A stretch of 64,000 nt of DNA from Cognatishimia activa. Lineage in GTDB: Bacteria; Pseudomonadota; Alphaproteobacteria; Rhodobacterales; Rhodobacteraceae. The notes under the pieces were generated by a model that was not told the DNA's origin, searched no databases, and saw only the letters and a list, made by a program, of their open reading frames with translations. Each line of letters opens with the position of its first letter. The first letter of the stretch is position 1. This document shows, piece by piece, positions 16,988 through 26,052 of this stretch. The stretch covers positions 1 to 64,000 of the forward strand of contig NZ_CYTO01000002.1 of NCBI RefSeq assembly GCF_001458335.1, read 5' to 3'. The translations under genes were made by a program, and so were the position numbers.

Positions 16988-17377
16988 AGGTTTGATTGTT
17001 GCAGATACAGAAAAGTCGGCTTGGTCTCGCGTCTGAGTTGTCGGATCAAGCAGCAGCGAAAACACAGAATCGGATTGGACAAAATCTACATCCGTGAATG
17101 ACCGGATTGGCAACTAGCGCTTCAACGCAGCGATGAACGTGCCGCACATGCAAGCAAATGCTGCGTCTGCAATAGCGGCATGAGCAAAAGGCCGGCTTGT
17201 CCGCATTGCAGTCATCCGTTCAGCCCTAAACGCTGCGCCCGGTTCGAACGGTAGCTTTCGGGAAGGCGGATTGTTGAATTTTGCTAAGCTCGAATGTCCG
17301 ATTGGGGCCGTTCGCCAAACTTTGCAAAGTCCGCTTACCTGCGCTTCGCTGCCGTCGGGGCGGGACGCAGCATCACA
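16988..17377. other. Non-coding, decayed intergenic sequence
   Basis: No ORF here is convincing. The stretch 17110-17480 looks like the degenerate repeated intergenic sequence found in many Rhodobacteraceae, with blocks such as AATGTCCGATTGGGGCC. It runs into the 3' end of the small gene on the minus strand. Confidence 0.4.
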
Positions 17378-17689
17378 TCAGGCAGCATGAAACCGCTGAG
17401 TGTCTGCTTTCGGGAAACTGACCTTCAAATCTCGCAGATGCAGCGCTGAGCGCGAAGCACGCCATGTGACGGACCGCTTTGGGCTGAGAGCGGCAAACTC
17501 CATGGTTTCGGCTGCCATTTCGTATTCGATCAGCATTGCCGCGTTGGCCATGTAGTTGTCACACCACGCGTCCACAGCGTCCAGATAGGCGATATCTTCG
17601 ACAGCTTTGACCGCCTCCTGTGCGGTGAATTCCTGTGCTGCGAAAGGTGTGGCCGCGATGGTCAGGGCGATTGCGAGTTGTTTAATCAT
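17378..17689 (-). CDS. Small secreted protein, apparently with a replaced C-terminus
   Basis: This 103-residue ORF starts with a signal peptide (MIKQLAIALTIAATPFAAQ) followed by an acidic segment with AVEDIAYLDAVDAWCDNYM. From about residue 70 the reading changes to a basic, Arg/Ser-rich tail (SPKRSVTWRASRSALHL) that comes from the decayed intergenic sequence. The original gene has probably been truncated and its end replaced. It lies next to the left island junction, in the same direction as tRNA-Cys, so before island insertion it would have followed that tRNA. Function unknown. Confidence 0.5.
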   Translation of the reverse strand: MIKQLAIALTIAATPFAAQEFTAQEAVKAVEDIAYLDAVDAWCDNYMANAAMLIEYEMAAETMEFAALSPKRSVTWRASRSALHLRDLKVSFPKADTQRFHAA

Positions 17690-17829
17690 TGCTGTGTCTC
17701 TCGTTACATTTCGATCCGAGATTTCTATTAGCGGATTGCGACGGATTTTCCACAGGTTTACCAGAATCGCAGTCTATGAAACGGCTGTCGAAGCTGTGTT
17801 CGCAAGTGTTTGTTTTTAAGAGAGGATAT

Positions 17830-17843
17830 TGGAGGCGAGTACC
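17830..17843 (+). repeat. Left attachment site (attL core)
   Basis: TGGAGGCGAGTACC here matches 33648-33661 exactly, and the bases on both sides differ. It lies 129 nt upstream of the integrase start, the usual place for an attachment core, and reproduces the last 14 nt of tRNA-Cys including CCA. Confidence 0.85.
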
Positions 17844-17972
17844 ACGGCCATCCGTTGTCATCTTTATTGATCTTAAAGACTTTCTTCGGTTTTGTGACGA
17901 TTTACCTTTCATCTCTACTCCTCTCAAGTTATCTTTCGAACTGTATAATAGGGGGGTAAATAGGAGTGAATT

Positions 17973-19256
17973 TTGCCGCGACGTACTCTCAAAGAACTGA
18001 CTGCCTTTCAAGTCGATAAGCTGAACAAGCCGGGATACCACAGAGTTGGTGGTGTCAGTGGATTGTGCTTGCAAGTAAAGGCCTCAGGCTCTCGTTCTTG
18101 GGTACTTCGCATGACATTTGGCGGTAAGCGTCGCGACTTGGGGCTTGGTAGTTACCCCTCTGTGACTTTGAGCATGGCCCGCGAGCGGGCAAGGATTTCA
18201 CTTGATCGTGCGTGGGCGGGTTTTGATCCGGTCGAGGAGAGGCGGTCGCAGCGTGTACAGGCAAAACCGCCAACCGAAGAAAAAGCTGCAAAGACATTCA
18301 AACAATGCGTTTTGGAGTTCTGCCAAGACAAAATTGTGCATCAGAAAAACGCCTACCGTGCACGGCAGCAATTTGAAAACTCTTTGGAAGCTTATGCGTT
18401 TCCAATAATGGGCGATTTGCCTGTCAACAAGATTGAACTGGATCACATCCTTCAAATTCTGCGCCCAATCTGGAAAGAAAAGCCAGATACAGCGTCAAGG
18501 GTGCGTAGCAGAGTGGAGCGCGTTTTGAATTGGGCCACCGTCAGCGGTCATCGGGCAGGCGAGAATCCAGCTAGATGGCGGGGCCACTTGGATCAGATTC
18601 TGGCTCCTCCGAGCAAGCTCCATAAGCAAGCTCACCACCCAGCTTTGCCTGTAAAAGATATTCCAGATTTCATGCGGTCGCTAAAAAAGCGAAAAGTATC
18701 CAACTCTGCGCTTGCTCTCGAATTTCTTATTCTTACGGCTAGCCGTTCTGGTGAAGTGCGAAACGCAGAGTGGGAAGAAATCGACTTTGAGCAACAGGTT
18801 TGGAACGTACCTGCTGGACGGACGAAAACTGGGAAGAGCCATCGTGTCCCGCTGTCGAAGCAGACTTTTATGGTTTTGGATGCCACGCCGCGTATTGCTG
18901 GTGGAAAACTTATCTGGAGTGGAGTTTCTGGCAAGCCAATGAGTGACATGACTATCGCGTCGATTGTTAAAAAGATGAATGCTGCAGAAGAGGCTGCTGA
19001 GGGTGACGGTTGGAGGGATGCCGAGTCAAACCGTGTTGCAACGCCGCACGGATTTCGTTCGACCTTTCGCGATTGGGCCGCTGAGGAAACTGAATGGCCC
19101 CGAGAAATGGCTGAAATCGCACTTGCACATAATATGGGCTCGGCAGTTGAACGTGCCTATCGCCGCTCAGACATGCTTGAAAGGCGCAGGGAAATGATGC
19201 AAGACTGGGCTGATTTTGTTCATAGAAAACAGAATAATAGCTCTCGGATGGTATAG
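17973..19256 (+). CDS. int: Tyrosine recombinase (P4-type integrase)
   Basis: This 427-residue integrase has an N-terminal arm-binding domain (residues 1-90, with VGGVSGLCLQVKASGSRSW), a SAM-like core-binding domain, and a catalytic domain with Arg in TASRSGEVRNAEW, HGFRSTFRDW and a downstream Tyr in VERAYRRSD. The start is a TTG at 17973 with TAGGAG 6 nt before it. P4-type integrases usually target tRNA 3' ends, which fits the tRNA-Cys repeats. It should catalyse insertion and excision of the island. Confidence 0.93.
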   Translation: MPRRTLKELTAFQVDKLNKPGYHRVGGVSGLCLQVKASGSRSWVLRMTFGGKRRDLGLGSYPSVTLSMARERARISLDRAWAGFDPVEERRSQRVQAKPPTEEKAAKTFKQCVLEFCQDKIVHQKNAYRARQQFENSLEAYAFPIMGDLPVNKIELDHILQILRPIWKEKPDTASRVRSRVERVLNWATVSGHRAGENPARWRGHLDQILAPPSKLHKQAHHPALPVKDIPDFMRSLKKRKVSNSALALEFLILTASRSGEVRNAEWEEIDFEQQVWNVPAGRTKTGKSHRVPLSKQTFMVLDATPRIAGGKLIWSGVSGKPMSDMTIASIVKKMNAAEEAAEGDGWRDAESNRVATPHGFRSTFRDWAAEETEWPREMAEIALAHNMGSAVERAYRRSDMLERRREMMQDWADFVHRKQNNSSRMV

Positions 19257-19525
19257 ACGATTGACAATTTGAGTTTAAAAATATAGCGCTACAGTAAGGC
19301 CGCTAAACTGTTTTGGGGTATAGCGGGGCACCATGTGTCTAATATCGAGAGAAGCATAGGCTTGATACGCCGATGACCACCGGGCCTTTGACAAGGCTGC
19401 GACTGACCCAAAACTAGTTCGCGAACCGCGTAGACGTCCCACACAGTTAATCACTGCTGGGAATCCGTGGATCATACAAATCAACCACACGTCTCAGCAC
19501 CTGAATCAAAATTGAAGGTGTAACT

Positions 19526-19786
19526 ATGAATACTTTCGACCAAACAGTCGGGGCAGGCGCACCGTTGTCACAAATTGACTATGCGACGTTGCCTGATCAA
19601 GCCTTATTAAATGCAAAGCAAGTGCGAGCATTATGCTCAATGTCCCCTGCGGTTCTCGACCGCAGAATCGCACAGGATCGCTTCCCATCTCCATGTTTCC
19701 ATGGCCGCAATCGTGTCTGGCCGTGGGCCAAGATTCGCTTTTGGTTAGAGCTGGCAGCACAACAAGAAACCCCACTGGAAAACTAA
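19526..19786 (+). CDS. AlpA-like small DNA-binding protein
   Basis: This 86-residue protein has a MerR-like winged helix with LLNAKQVRALCSMSPAVLDR and FPSPCFHGRNRVWPWAKI, the AlpA/excisionase-type pattern. AAGGTG precedes the ATG. In P4-like elements AlpA proteins control the integrase or act in excision. It lies 269 nt after int and just ahead of an unknown gene and the primase-helicase. Confidence 0.75.
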   Translation: MNTFDQTVGAGAPLSQIDYATLPDQALLNAKQVRALCSMSPAVLDRRIAQDRFPSPCFHGRNRVWPWAKIRFWLELAAQQETPLEN

Positions 19787-19915
19787 AGCGAGCGGCCCGT
19801 GCGCCTTTCATGGTTCGTTCGGGCCAATTCGGCTTCACATTACTGCCTGACGCCATCTTTTCAGAACGATTGGATTGGAGCGGAATTGCAGGAATTAGAA
19901 CGTAAGGAACATAAT

Positions 19916-20578
19916 TTGGATCATCAGGCTCCACTTTCACAGGAAGACTTCAACCTTCTTTCATCGGCTACGTATGGAATCGTACACCATGCCGGACAAC
20001 CTAAAAGCCGCGCTGAAAGCCACTTCATGATCTCGACTTTGGGCATCGTAGTAATGAAACTCGCAATGGAGATTAATTGCCGCCGCGTTGTTGGTAACTG
20101 GCGTATACGCAACAATTTGAGCGGAGGAACTTATGGTATTGGCAGTTTGAAATCGTCCATCGGGAATACAGAGGACGATGATTTTCATACTTGGATTGAA
20201 ACTGAAACGCATTGCATCGATTTAATGTCGCCGATGTACCCTGATGTGTTTGCGGGCACCGAGCACTCGTCAAAGGTCCCCAGCGCAATGGTTCAAATCC
20301 CAAAGGAAATGGACGCCAAGACAATTAAACAATTCGAGCAGGGCGCCGTTTTATTCACAGAGCCCGATCCAAGCTTAACCAAATCTCTAATCGCTCAGTT
20401 CGCGGAAAACGATGAATTAGATGATCTGGCTCAGGCCCTGCTGCACTGGTGGCCAAAGTTGAAACAAGATAGCGGATCACAGCTGCGTTTCGTTCATAAG
20501 GATGGTCGGGGATTGTTAATTAAGCCAGCGGACTACGAGGCGTCACAATCTTGGGTAAACGAAACAGTTACAGCATAA
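19916..20578 (+). CDS. Hypothetical island protein
   Basis: This is an unrecognised protein of about 220 residues, with stretches such as LSQEDFNLLSSATYGIVHHA near its start, a possible hydrophobic segment at ISTLGIVVMKLAM and a Trp-rich region ALLHWWPKLKQD. I prefer the TTG at 19916, which has AAGGA at 19904-19908 seven nt upstream. The longer reading from GTG 19799 lacks such a site. No catalytic motif is visible. It is placed between the AlpA-like gene and the primase-helicase, so a role in control or replication of the element is possible. Confidence 0.6.
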   Translation: MDHQAPLSQEDFNLLSSATYGIVHHAGQPKSRAESHFMISTLGIVVMKLAMEINCRRVVGNWRIRNNLSGGTYGIGSLKSSIGNTEDDDFHTWIETETHCIDLMSPMYPDVFAGTEHSSKVPSAMVQIPKEMDAKTIKQFEQGAVLFTEPDPSLTKSLIAQFAENDELDDLAQALLHWWPKLKQDSGSQLRFVHKDGRGLLIKPADYEASQSWVNETVTA

Positions 20579-21064
20579 GTATCTAAATTAAGCACCAAGA
20601 GGGTTTATAATCACAGTCCTTTTGGTGAAAATTAACTTTCAGGTAGGTGACCCGCCCCCATGACCGGGAGAGGGTGACACAACGGTTCCCTCGCCACCGG
20701 TTCAGATGGAATCCCCGAACACTTTTCGAAACTACATACTCGGAGATCGCCAGATATATTTAACTGATGGTCTCGCGGGCCCTGCTTCGTGCGCGCGCGA
20801 AATTTGGTTTAATTAATTGAAAAATATGAAAAAATGCTGATTTGTACTTGAGCGGAAACCGGTGTGTGCTAAACTGACAGTGCCTACAAGAGATTTGTCC
20901 CAAGAGCGTAACGACAAGCGCAGGGCCGGTGAGAGGCCGGTAGTAGGACGGCGGGGCCGAGACGGTTGGGAGGCCCCTTAAAGAAACGTATGACCCACGG
21001 ACCGTAGTCACCCACTCAACACCTTGTTGCAAGTGCAACAGGGTTGTTCAGCTCGGAGATGACT
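20579..21064. other. Structured non-coding region ahead of the primase gene
   Basis: No gene is seen. A 10-bp stem (20593-20602 with 20618-20627) follows the upstream gene. GC-rich inverted repeats include GAGGG/CCCTC near 20668-20692 and GGGGCC (20953-20958) with 20972-20977. TGTTGCA at about 21023 with TGCAACA forms a perfect 7-bp stem around 2 nt. An A/T-rich block at 20800-20835 lies between. Lying directly before the replication gene, it may hold an origin, a regulatory RNA or control sites. Confidence 0.4.
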
Positions 21065-21250
21065 ATGGCTGATTGCTATCAAATTAATCCATGTGTTGCA
21101 TATGCAAACGCTAAGTTCGAAAATGCAAAACTTGCCCACGTGGCGCACACAAATTTACCCTCACATAGTAGGTACACATCGAAGACTAACCCGAAGTTCA
21201 TTTTTCAGTTCATGAGTAGTCAGCTGGAGGTGCCGTGTCATGCCGGTTAG
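21065..21250 (+). CDS. Possible small protein ahead of the primase-helicase
   Basis: This 61-residue ORF starts MADCYQINPCVAYANAKF. GGAG lies 6 nt before the ATG at 21065, and its end overlaps the primase start by 11 nt, a coupled arrangement. I recognise no family. It could be a leader or accessory protein. Confidence 0.4.
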   Translation: MADCYQINPCVAYANAKFENAKLAHVAHTNLPSHSRYTSKTNPKFIFQFMSSQLEVPCHAG

Positions 21251-23555
21251 TTTAATGCCAGACCCGCTGAAGGCTGTTGAATTTGCCAATTGGCTCAATC
21301 CTAGTGCTCCGCTTTATTTGGAGCGTATGAACAGCCAGGGCAGTGCCTATCCCAAACATGAGTTGTTCAAAGGGAATGACGGGGTGTCTGCGATCCGCTT
21401 CGTCCAAAGCTTTAATGATGACCTCCAGCGCAACAATATCTATTTTGTTTCAAATGCTGAGTTCCTCGATGGCAAACGGAGCAAAGAAAACATAAGCGCG
21501 GTGCGATTTCTACATGTCGATCTTGATAGCAAGGACTATCCGGGCACCGAGGTTGAGCAAGAAGACAGAATCCTGTCGATGTTGTTGGATGAGCCAAAGC
21601 GCCCCCGAGGGGTTCCTCATCCGACTGCTATTTGGTTCACAGGCGGTGGCTTCCAGGCAGTTTGGCGATTGAATGAGCCAATGGAGCCTTACCAAGCAGA
21701 GGATTTGAATTACTCCCTTTTGTTAGCTTTTCAAGGTGGCGCTGGGACACATGATGTTAGTCGTTTGCTGCGCCTGCCATGGACCACAAACTGGCTAAAC
21801 GACAAAAAGCGTGCGGATGGTCGGGTTCCGAAGCTAGCCCATCCATTGCACCCAGTGAATCTCAAAGAGTCACCCGTTTCGTTTTCGGACGACGAATTTA
21901 AAATGCGCCGTGTTAAACACATTTCACAACAAAATACGGCGGCTTTAGAAGCAACTAAGAGTTTGCCAGAATTTGATAAAATCCCGCTGCCTGATGACAT
22001 TAATTCGATAATTCCACCGGACCATAAATGGGCTGAAGTCATCATGACCGGTAATAACCCAGATGGCGGTAACTACCAATCCCGTTCTGAGTTGGTAATT
22101 GCAGCAACAATTTGGATGCTTGGTAACGATGTGGCTCCGGGGCATGTTTTAGCGATCTTAACCGATCCCGCCTTTGGTATCAGCGCCCACGTATTGGAAA
22201 ACTCAAATCCAGAGAAATATGGCTATCGTCAAATTGAACGCGCTTATGCTTTGCTTGAATTACAACGCGAGGGCTGGCCCGTCAAATCCGATCAGGGCAG
22301 CCCAATTTCAAACGCGCCAGACAATATCCGTTTTGCATTTGTACAGTATGGTATCGCTGCCCGTCGCAACTTGTTTAACCAAACAGACGAAGTGACTGGC
22401 TATCAACTCGACGGACGTGATCTGAACGATATTGTCGAGATATTATGCAGCACGTTCGCACGGGAGAAGGGCTTTACTGCCACTCCTGCGGCAATACGTA
22501 GAGAACTTCTATCGCTAGCACATGAGAATAAATACCACCCGGTTATAAACTATTTCAACGAGCTAGTTTGGGATGGCACACCGCGCATTGATGACTGGTT
22601 GGTCCGCTATTGCGGCGCAGAAAACTCAGAGCTTAATCGGGAGTTTGGAAGTAAATTTTTTATCGCCGGTGTTCGTCGTATCAAGCAACCGGGGGTGAAG
22701 TTTGACACAATGTTGGTTTTTGAAGGTGCTCAAGGTGCTGGTAAGTCACAAATTGCTGCATTGCTTGCGGTTCAAAGCGAGTGGTTTTGTGCAAGTTTGG
22801 ACTTGCGGAGCGATGACAAAACTAAGGCAGAATTGTTGTCTCGTGCTTGGATCGTTGAGTGTCAAGAAATGGATGGTTTGAACATGACAACCAGCCAGAA
22901 TCTTAAAAAGTTTTTGAGCACGTCCGCTGATGCTTATCGACCCGCCTATGCTCGGAATGCCGTATCGTTCAAACGCCATTGTGTAATTATCGGTACGACC
23001 AACGAGGAGTCTTATCTGAGAGACCTAACGGGCAACCGGCGCATTTGGCCTGTACGACTTGGTGAGATCGACCTGGCTGGATTTGCATCTGACGTTGATC
23101 AGCTTTGGGCAGAAGCCGTGGTTCGAGAGCAGAAAGGTGAGTCTATTTCGCTGTCTGAGCATTTATGGGATAGCGCAGGGGTGCTCCAAAATAAACGTAT
23201 GGTTGAGGATCAGATTGCAGAGGTTCTAAGCGACCATTTCGCAGAACGTACCGGTTCAGTTTCGATGGATAGCATTAAACTGTTACTCAATCTCCCAACC
23301 GCGAAAGTATCATCAAATATCGCTAGTCGCATTCACGCTGCGATGACAGCCTTGGGGTGGCAAGCGCAAAGCTTTCGACTTCACGATCTTTCTGGTGCTG
23401 ACAAGCGCACAAGAAATGGTTTTACGAATGGAGACTCAGCTGAGAAAAAATCTGAAATTCGGGCTATCCGACTACCAAGCGGGGTAGTTATCCTAGAGCA
23501 GCCTATTGGTTCTTATCAGCAGGGTCAAATCACCCCGCAGGACATACCATTCTAG
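21240..23555 (+). CDS. Primase-helicase (VirE/D5-like, with primase-type N-terminus)
   Basis: This 771-residue replication protein has an N-terminal part resembling RepB/AEP-type primases: FLHVDLDSKD near residue 90 with two metal-binding-type Asp, and AIWFTGGGFQAVWRL near 125. The C-terminal part is a VirE-like helicase with Walker A FEGAQGAGKSQ near residue 495, WIVECQEMDGL near 538 and IIGTTNEESYLRD with GNRRIWPV near 580-600. GGAGGTG precedes ATG 21240. It probably primes and unwinds the island's own DNA, which marks the island as an autonomously replicating or satellite-type element. No separate origin-binding protein is obvious. Confidence 0.85.
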   Translation: MPVSLMPDPLKAVEFANWLNPSAPLYLERMNSQGSAYPKHELFKGNDGVSAIRFVQSFNDDLQRNNIYFVSNAEFLDGKRSKENISAVRFLHVDLDSKDYPGTEVEQEDRILSMLLDEPKRPRGVPHPTAIWFTGGGFQAVWRLNEPMEPYQAEDLNYSLLLAFQGGAGTHDVSRLLRLPWTTNWLNDKKRADGRVPKLAHPLHPVNLKESPVSFSDDEFKMRRVKHISQQNTAALEATKSLPEFDKIPLPDDINSIIPPDHKWAEVIMTGNNPDGGNYQSRSELVIAATIWMLGNDVAPGHVLAILTDPAFGISAHVLENSNPEKYGYRQIERAYALLELQREGWPVKSDQGSPISNAPDNIRFAFVQYGIAARRNLFNQTDEVTGYQLDGRDLNDIVEILCSTFAREKGFTATPAAIRRELLSLAHENKYHPVINYFNELVWDGTPRIDDWLVRYCGAENSELNREFGSKFFIAGVRRIKQPGVKFDTMLVFEGAQGAGKSQIAALLAVQSEWFCASLDLRSDDKTKAELLSRAWIVECQEMDGLNMTTSQNLKKFLSTSADAYRPAYARNAVSFKRHCVIIGTTNEESYLRDLTGNRRIWPVRLGEIDLAGFASDVDQLWAEAVVREQKGESISLSEHLWDSAGVLQNKRMVEDQIAEVLSDHFAERTGSVSMDSIKLLLNLPTAKVSSNIASRIHAAMTALGWQAQSFRLHDLSGADKRTRNGFTNGDSAEKKSEIRAIRLPSGVVILEQPIGSYQQGQITPQDIPF

Positions 23556-23728
23556 GTACATTGGGGTACGGGAAACGTATTTTGTAACCCGCACCCTTTG
23601 TAAAACTTCCTGCCTAGTGGCTTGCTTGCTTGGTACGCACAGCCTTTTCTTTTTACCTATAAATACAGTTATAAGTTACAAATCTCTGGTGGGCTTGGTT
23701 AATCTTGCGATATGAAAAATAGAGCGAG

Positions 23729-23965
23729 TTACTGGAAGACTTCGCCTGAAGTGGCGTCCAGATCTAGCGATGGGTAATAGTCACACCGCCGCAGTACATA
23801 TAGTAGACGGGGCACGTTTCAAACTTGCGCGATCTGACCCAACCGCCGTTTTTCGATGAAGTCAGTTTCAGTGCATATCCCGTCGTCCATTAGTCTAGTT
23901 GCCGCTTGCATGAATGTGTCGCGGTACTGTTCAAGATCTTCAAAGAGGGCCAAAAATCGTTCTGT
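23729..23965 (-). pseudogene. Decayed copy of the C-terminal domain of the neighbouring membrane protein
   Basis: Reading leftwards from 23965, the frame gives ERFLALFEDLEQYRDTF, then MQAATRLMDDGICTETDFIE. A shift of frame follows, giving KNGGWVRSRKFETCPVYYMY then CGGVTITHR. After another shift comes LDATSGEVFQ and a stop at 23729. These pieces match, in order, residues of the protein encoded at 24456-25550 (DDLDQHRTAF, CTDAEFIENGGWVRS, IYFMYCGGSTVANR, YLDAATGAIF). It is a frameshifted remnant of a second gene of the same family. No clear start remains. Confidence 0.7.
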
Positions 23966-24455
23966 GTTCGAGGCGGTTCAGGAGAGCCTACAAAATCATT
24001 TGGTTCTAACAACTCAAAGGGCTCTGACAAGTTGAGTTCGGCTGCTTCGGACCAGTCCAATCGTCATCGATGAGTACCGCTGGCCCGCGGAATGTGCATC
24101 AGCTCGGCTTCCTTTGATTAAATTGATGTCGAGTTGATCTTTGTTCAATGATGTTTTCGCGATGTCGAGACTCATGCCTTGGCCGCCAGACTTCTTAGAA
24201 TATGGGTGCGGGTGGTGTTACTTGCTATCCGTGCCCAACAACGCAATCATTTTGCCAGTGCAGGCGGGGCATAATTACCCCTATTTTGCTGCTGTTCAAC
24301 CACGGTTACAGTTACAGGTAATAATTTTTGGCCTACGTTCGATACAGTTTTAAGCCGCGCTGGGCGATGTTGGGTATTAGGTTGGCCAACACAATAGTAT
24401 GCATCATGGGTGACGCCAGCGGATGCTTGCGGACATGTGGCGGTGCCTTTTGGGT
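23966..24455. other. Gene-free stretch between the remnant and the membrane protein gene
   Basis: I find no supported gene. The part nearest 23966-24080 may continue the remnant's N-terminal side in broken frames. A TTG-started minus-strand ORF (24247-24489) overlaps the end of the next gene and has no ribosome-binding site. Confidence 0.4.
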
Positions 24456-25550
24456 TTACCCCCGCACATCCAAGGTCAGTGTCTGCCAACTACCGCTCTC
24501 GGGGAAATACTCAGTCGTGCCGGTGAATGTACCTCGTATTATCGCGCCAAACCCATTCTGGGCATCGAAATGGCCGACAACCTGATAGATGCAATTGCCT
24601 AAGTGTCTTGTTCCAATTCCATATCTCCCGGGAAATTCAGCCGTTGATGGTGAGCGCAGCGATCTTCGCACGTCGCTTTGGATCATGACGTAGGCTCGGG
24701 AGATTTTCTGATCGGTGCATTCGGCAAGCCGATTGGCTTCGGCGTCAGATATGTGGGTGTTGGGATCCACAGTTTGCGTGACCTCCGTTCCGCGAAAAAT
24801 CGCGCCGGTTGCAGCGTCCAAATATTGGCGGTTCGCAACAGTCGATCCCCCGCAATACATGAAATAGATTGGCCTTGAGCCAAAAGACGTTGATCTTACC
24901 CAGCCGCCATTTTCGATAAATTCCGCGTCGGTGCAGGTGCGATTGTCGACAAGTGTTATCGCTGCGCGCGTAAATGCTGTGCGATGTTGGTCGAGATCGT
25001 CGGAACTGGCGATCAAACGCTCCGCTTTCTTCACAGCAAGGGCCTCAGCCGCTCGCAACTCTGCTGCTTCCGCTTTTGCACGTCGCGCGGCTTCCTGCTG
25101 TTGCGCTTCCGCTTCTGCCTCGCGCCGTGCGATCTCGTCCTCAAATTCGCTTGGCCGAAGTTCGCGCAGCTCCTCCATCCAGCGGTTTTCGTCTACAGAT
25201 GCCAGTTCTGCCAAGAACGCATCAGGATCAGTTTGCCGTAGCAACGTCCAGCGGGCTTCTCGCTGCTCGTCAAAAACCACCGCGCCTTGTGCTAAGAAAA
25301 AACAAGCTACCATCAGAAACAGAAGGGCTTTGCCGCGATGGCGAAAGTGTGGGAATCCTCTGCCTGTAATCAGAGTGAAGGTGAAAACACCCAGTAATGC
25401 CGTTGCAATGAGGATTTGCGCACTGACATTCATCTGCTGGAGCAGATACAGGACAAAACCAAAGGCGATGAGTTCCAAAATCAATATCTGGGAACGCACA
25501 AATGCACCGAATACGGTTGTTCCCTGTTTCTTCAAATCTGCGTTGCTCAT
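24456..25550 (-). CDS. Unknown membrane protein with coiled coil and C-terminal domain
   Basis: This 364-residue protein has three hydrophobic helices (about residues 20-40, 45-62, 74-92), then a charged coiled coil rich in Glu/Ala/Arg (about 140-185, with REAEAEAQQQEAARR), and a C-terminal soluble region. The latter includes CTDAEFIENGGWVRS, MYCGGS and further conserved-looking Cys at ECTDQK and GNCIYQ. GAGGAG precedes the ATG. A decayed relative of the C-terminal part lies just downstream. Its position between the replication and restriction modules suggests cargo, possibly defence, but no enzymatic motif is visible. Confidence 0.7.
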   Translation of the reverse strand: MSNADLKKQGTTVFGAFVRSQILILELIAFGFVLYLLQQMNVSAQILIATALLGVFTFTLITGRGFPHFRHRGKALLFLMVACFFLAQGAVVFDEQREARWTLLRQTDPDAFLAELASVDENRWMEELRELRPSEFEDEIARREAEAEAQQQEAARRAKAEAAELRAAEALAVKKAERLIASSDDLDQHRTAFTRAAITLVDNRTCTDAEFIENGGWVRSTSFGSRPIYFMYCGGSTVANRQYLDAATGAIFRGTEVTQTVDPNTHISDAEANRLAECTDQKISRAYVMIQSDVRRSLRSPSTAEFPGRYGIGTRHLGNCIYQVVGHFDAQNGFGAIIRGTFTGTTEYFPESGSWQTLTLDVRG

Positions 25551-25569
25551 AATGGCTCCTCAACTAACG

Positions 25570-25735
25570 AAATCGGCCACCAGAGTTACCTCTGGCAGCC
25601 GGGGAGTTAGTAAGTCGCCGCAAGACGACCGCGCTGGCCTTTAGGCCGGAGCCCTGGACATACGCCAGTGCCTCCCCGACCATAGGGTTCGAGGAGGTGT
25701 CATTACGGTCGACACCGACCGCTTGCGGTGAGGTT
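25570..25735 (-). ncRNA. Candidate structured RNA in the leader of the membrane protein gene
   Basis: On the minus strand this GC-rich stretch contains CCAGAG-GTAA-CTCTGG, a 6-bp stem capped by a GNRA-type tetraloop, with outer GGC/GCC pairing, preceded by GGCC-TAAA-GGCC and other short stems. It ends about 20 nt before the start of the membrane protein gene. No ORF explains it. It may be a 5' regulatory leader or an independent RNA of the island. Confidence 0.35.
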
Positions 25736-26052
25736 ACTACGCCCCGAGATTGGCTCTGTTTGCCAATCCTGAGCGCAACCTAGCCCGGATACTGGGAGAT
25801 CGAAAGCGTTTAAAGCTACCATGTGTGTTTTCGAAGCTGTTGATTTGACGGGCAGATTCTGTGAAAATGGGGGTAGACAGGCCGAAAATTTTGAACCCCA
25901 AATCCTGTTCATTGCATCCGAATGACATTCACAAACGGATCGACCCGAACGGGAGGTTGTGTGATTGAATACAATGGCGATTTGAGCACTTTTGGTGAAA
26001 AGAGCGCAATTATTGAAGTTTAGCGGCGCAAAGGCCGTATTGAAGGCGAAAA

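Noticed and set aside
24247-24489. 80-codon TTG-started ORF on the - strand
   Set aside because: It overlaps the 3' end of the membrane protein gene, has no ribosome-binding site, and matches no family I know.
24931-25644. 237-codon ORF on the + strand opposite the membrane protein gene
   Set aside because: Its Arg/Ser/Ala-rich sequence is the reverse reading of the coiled coil of the real gene.
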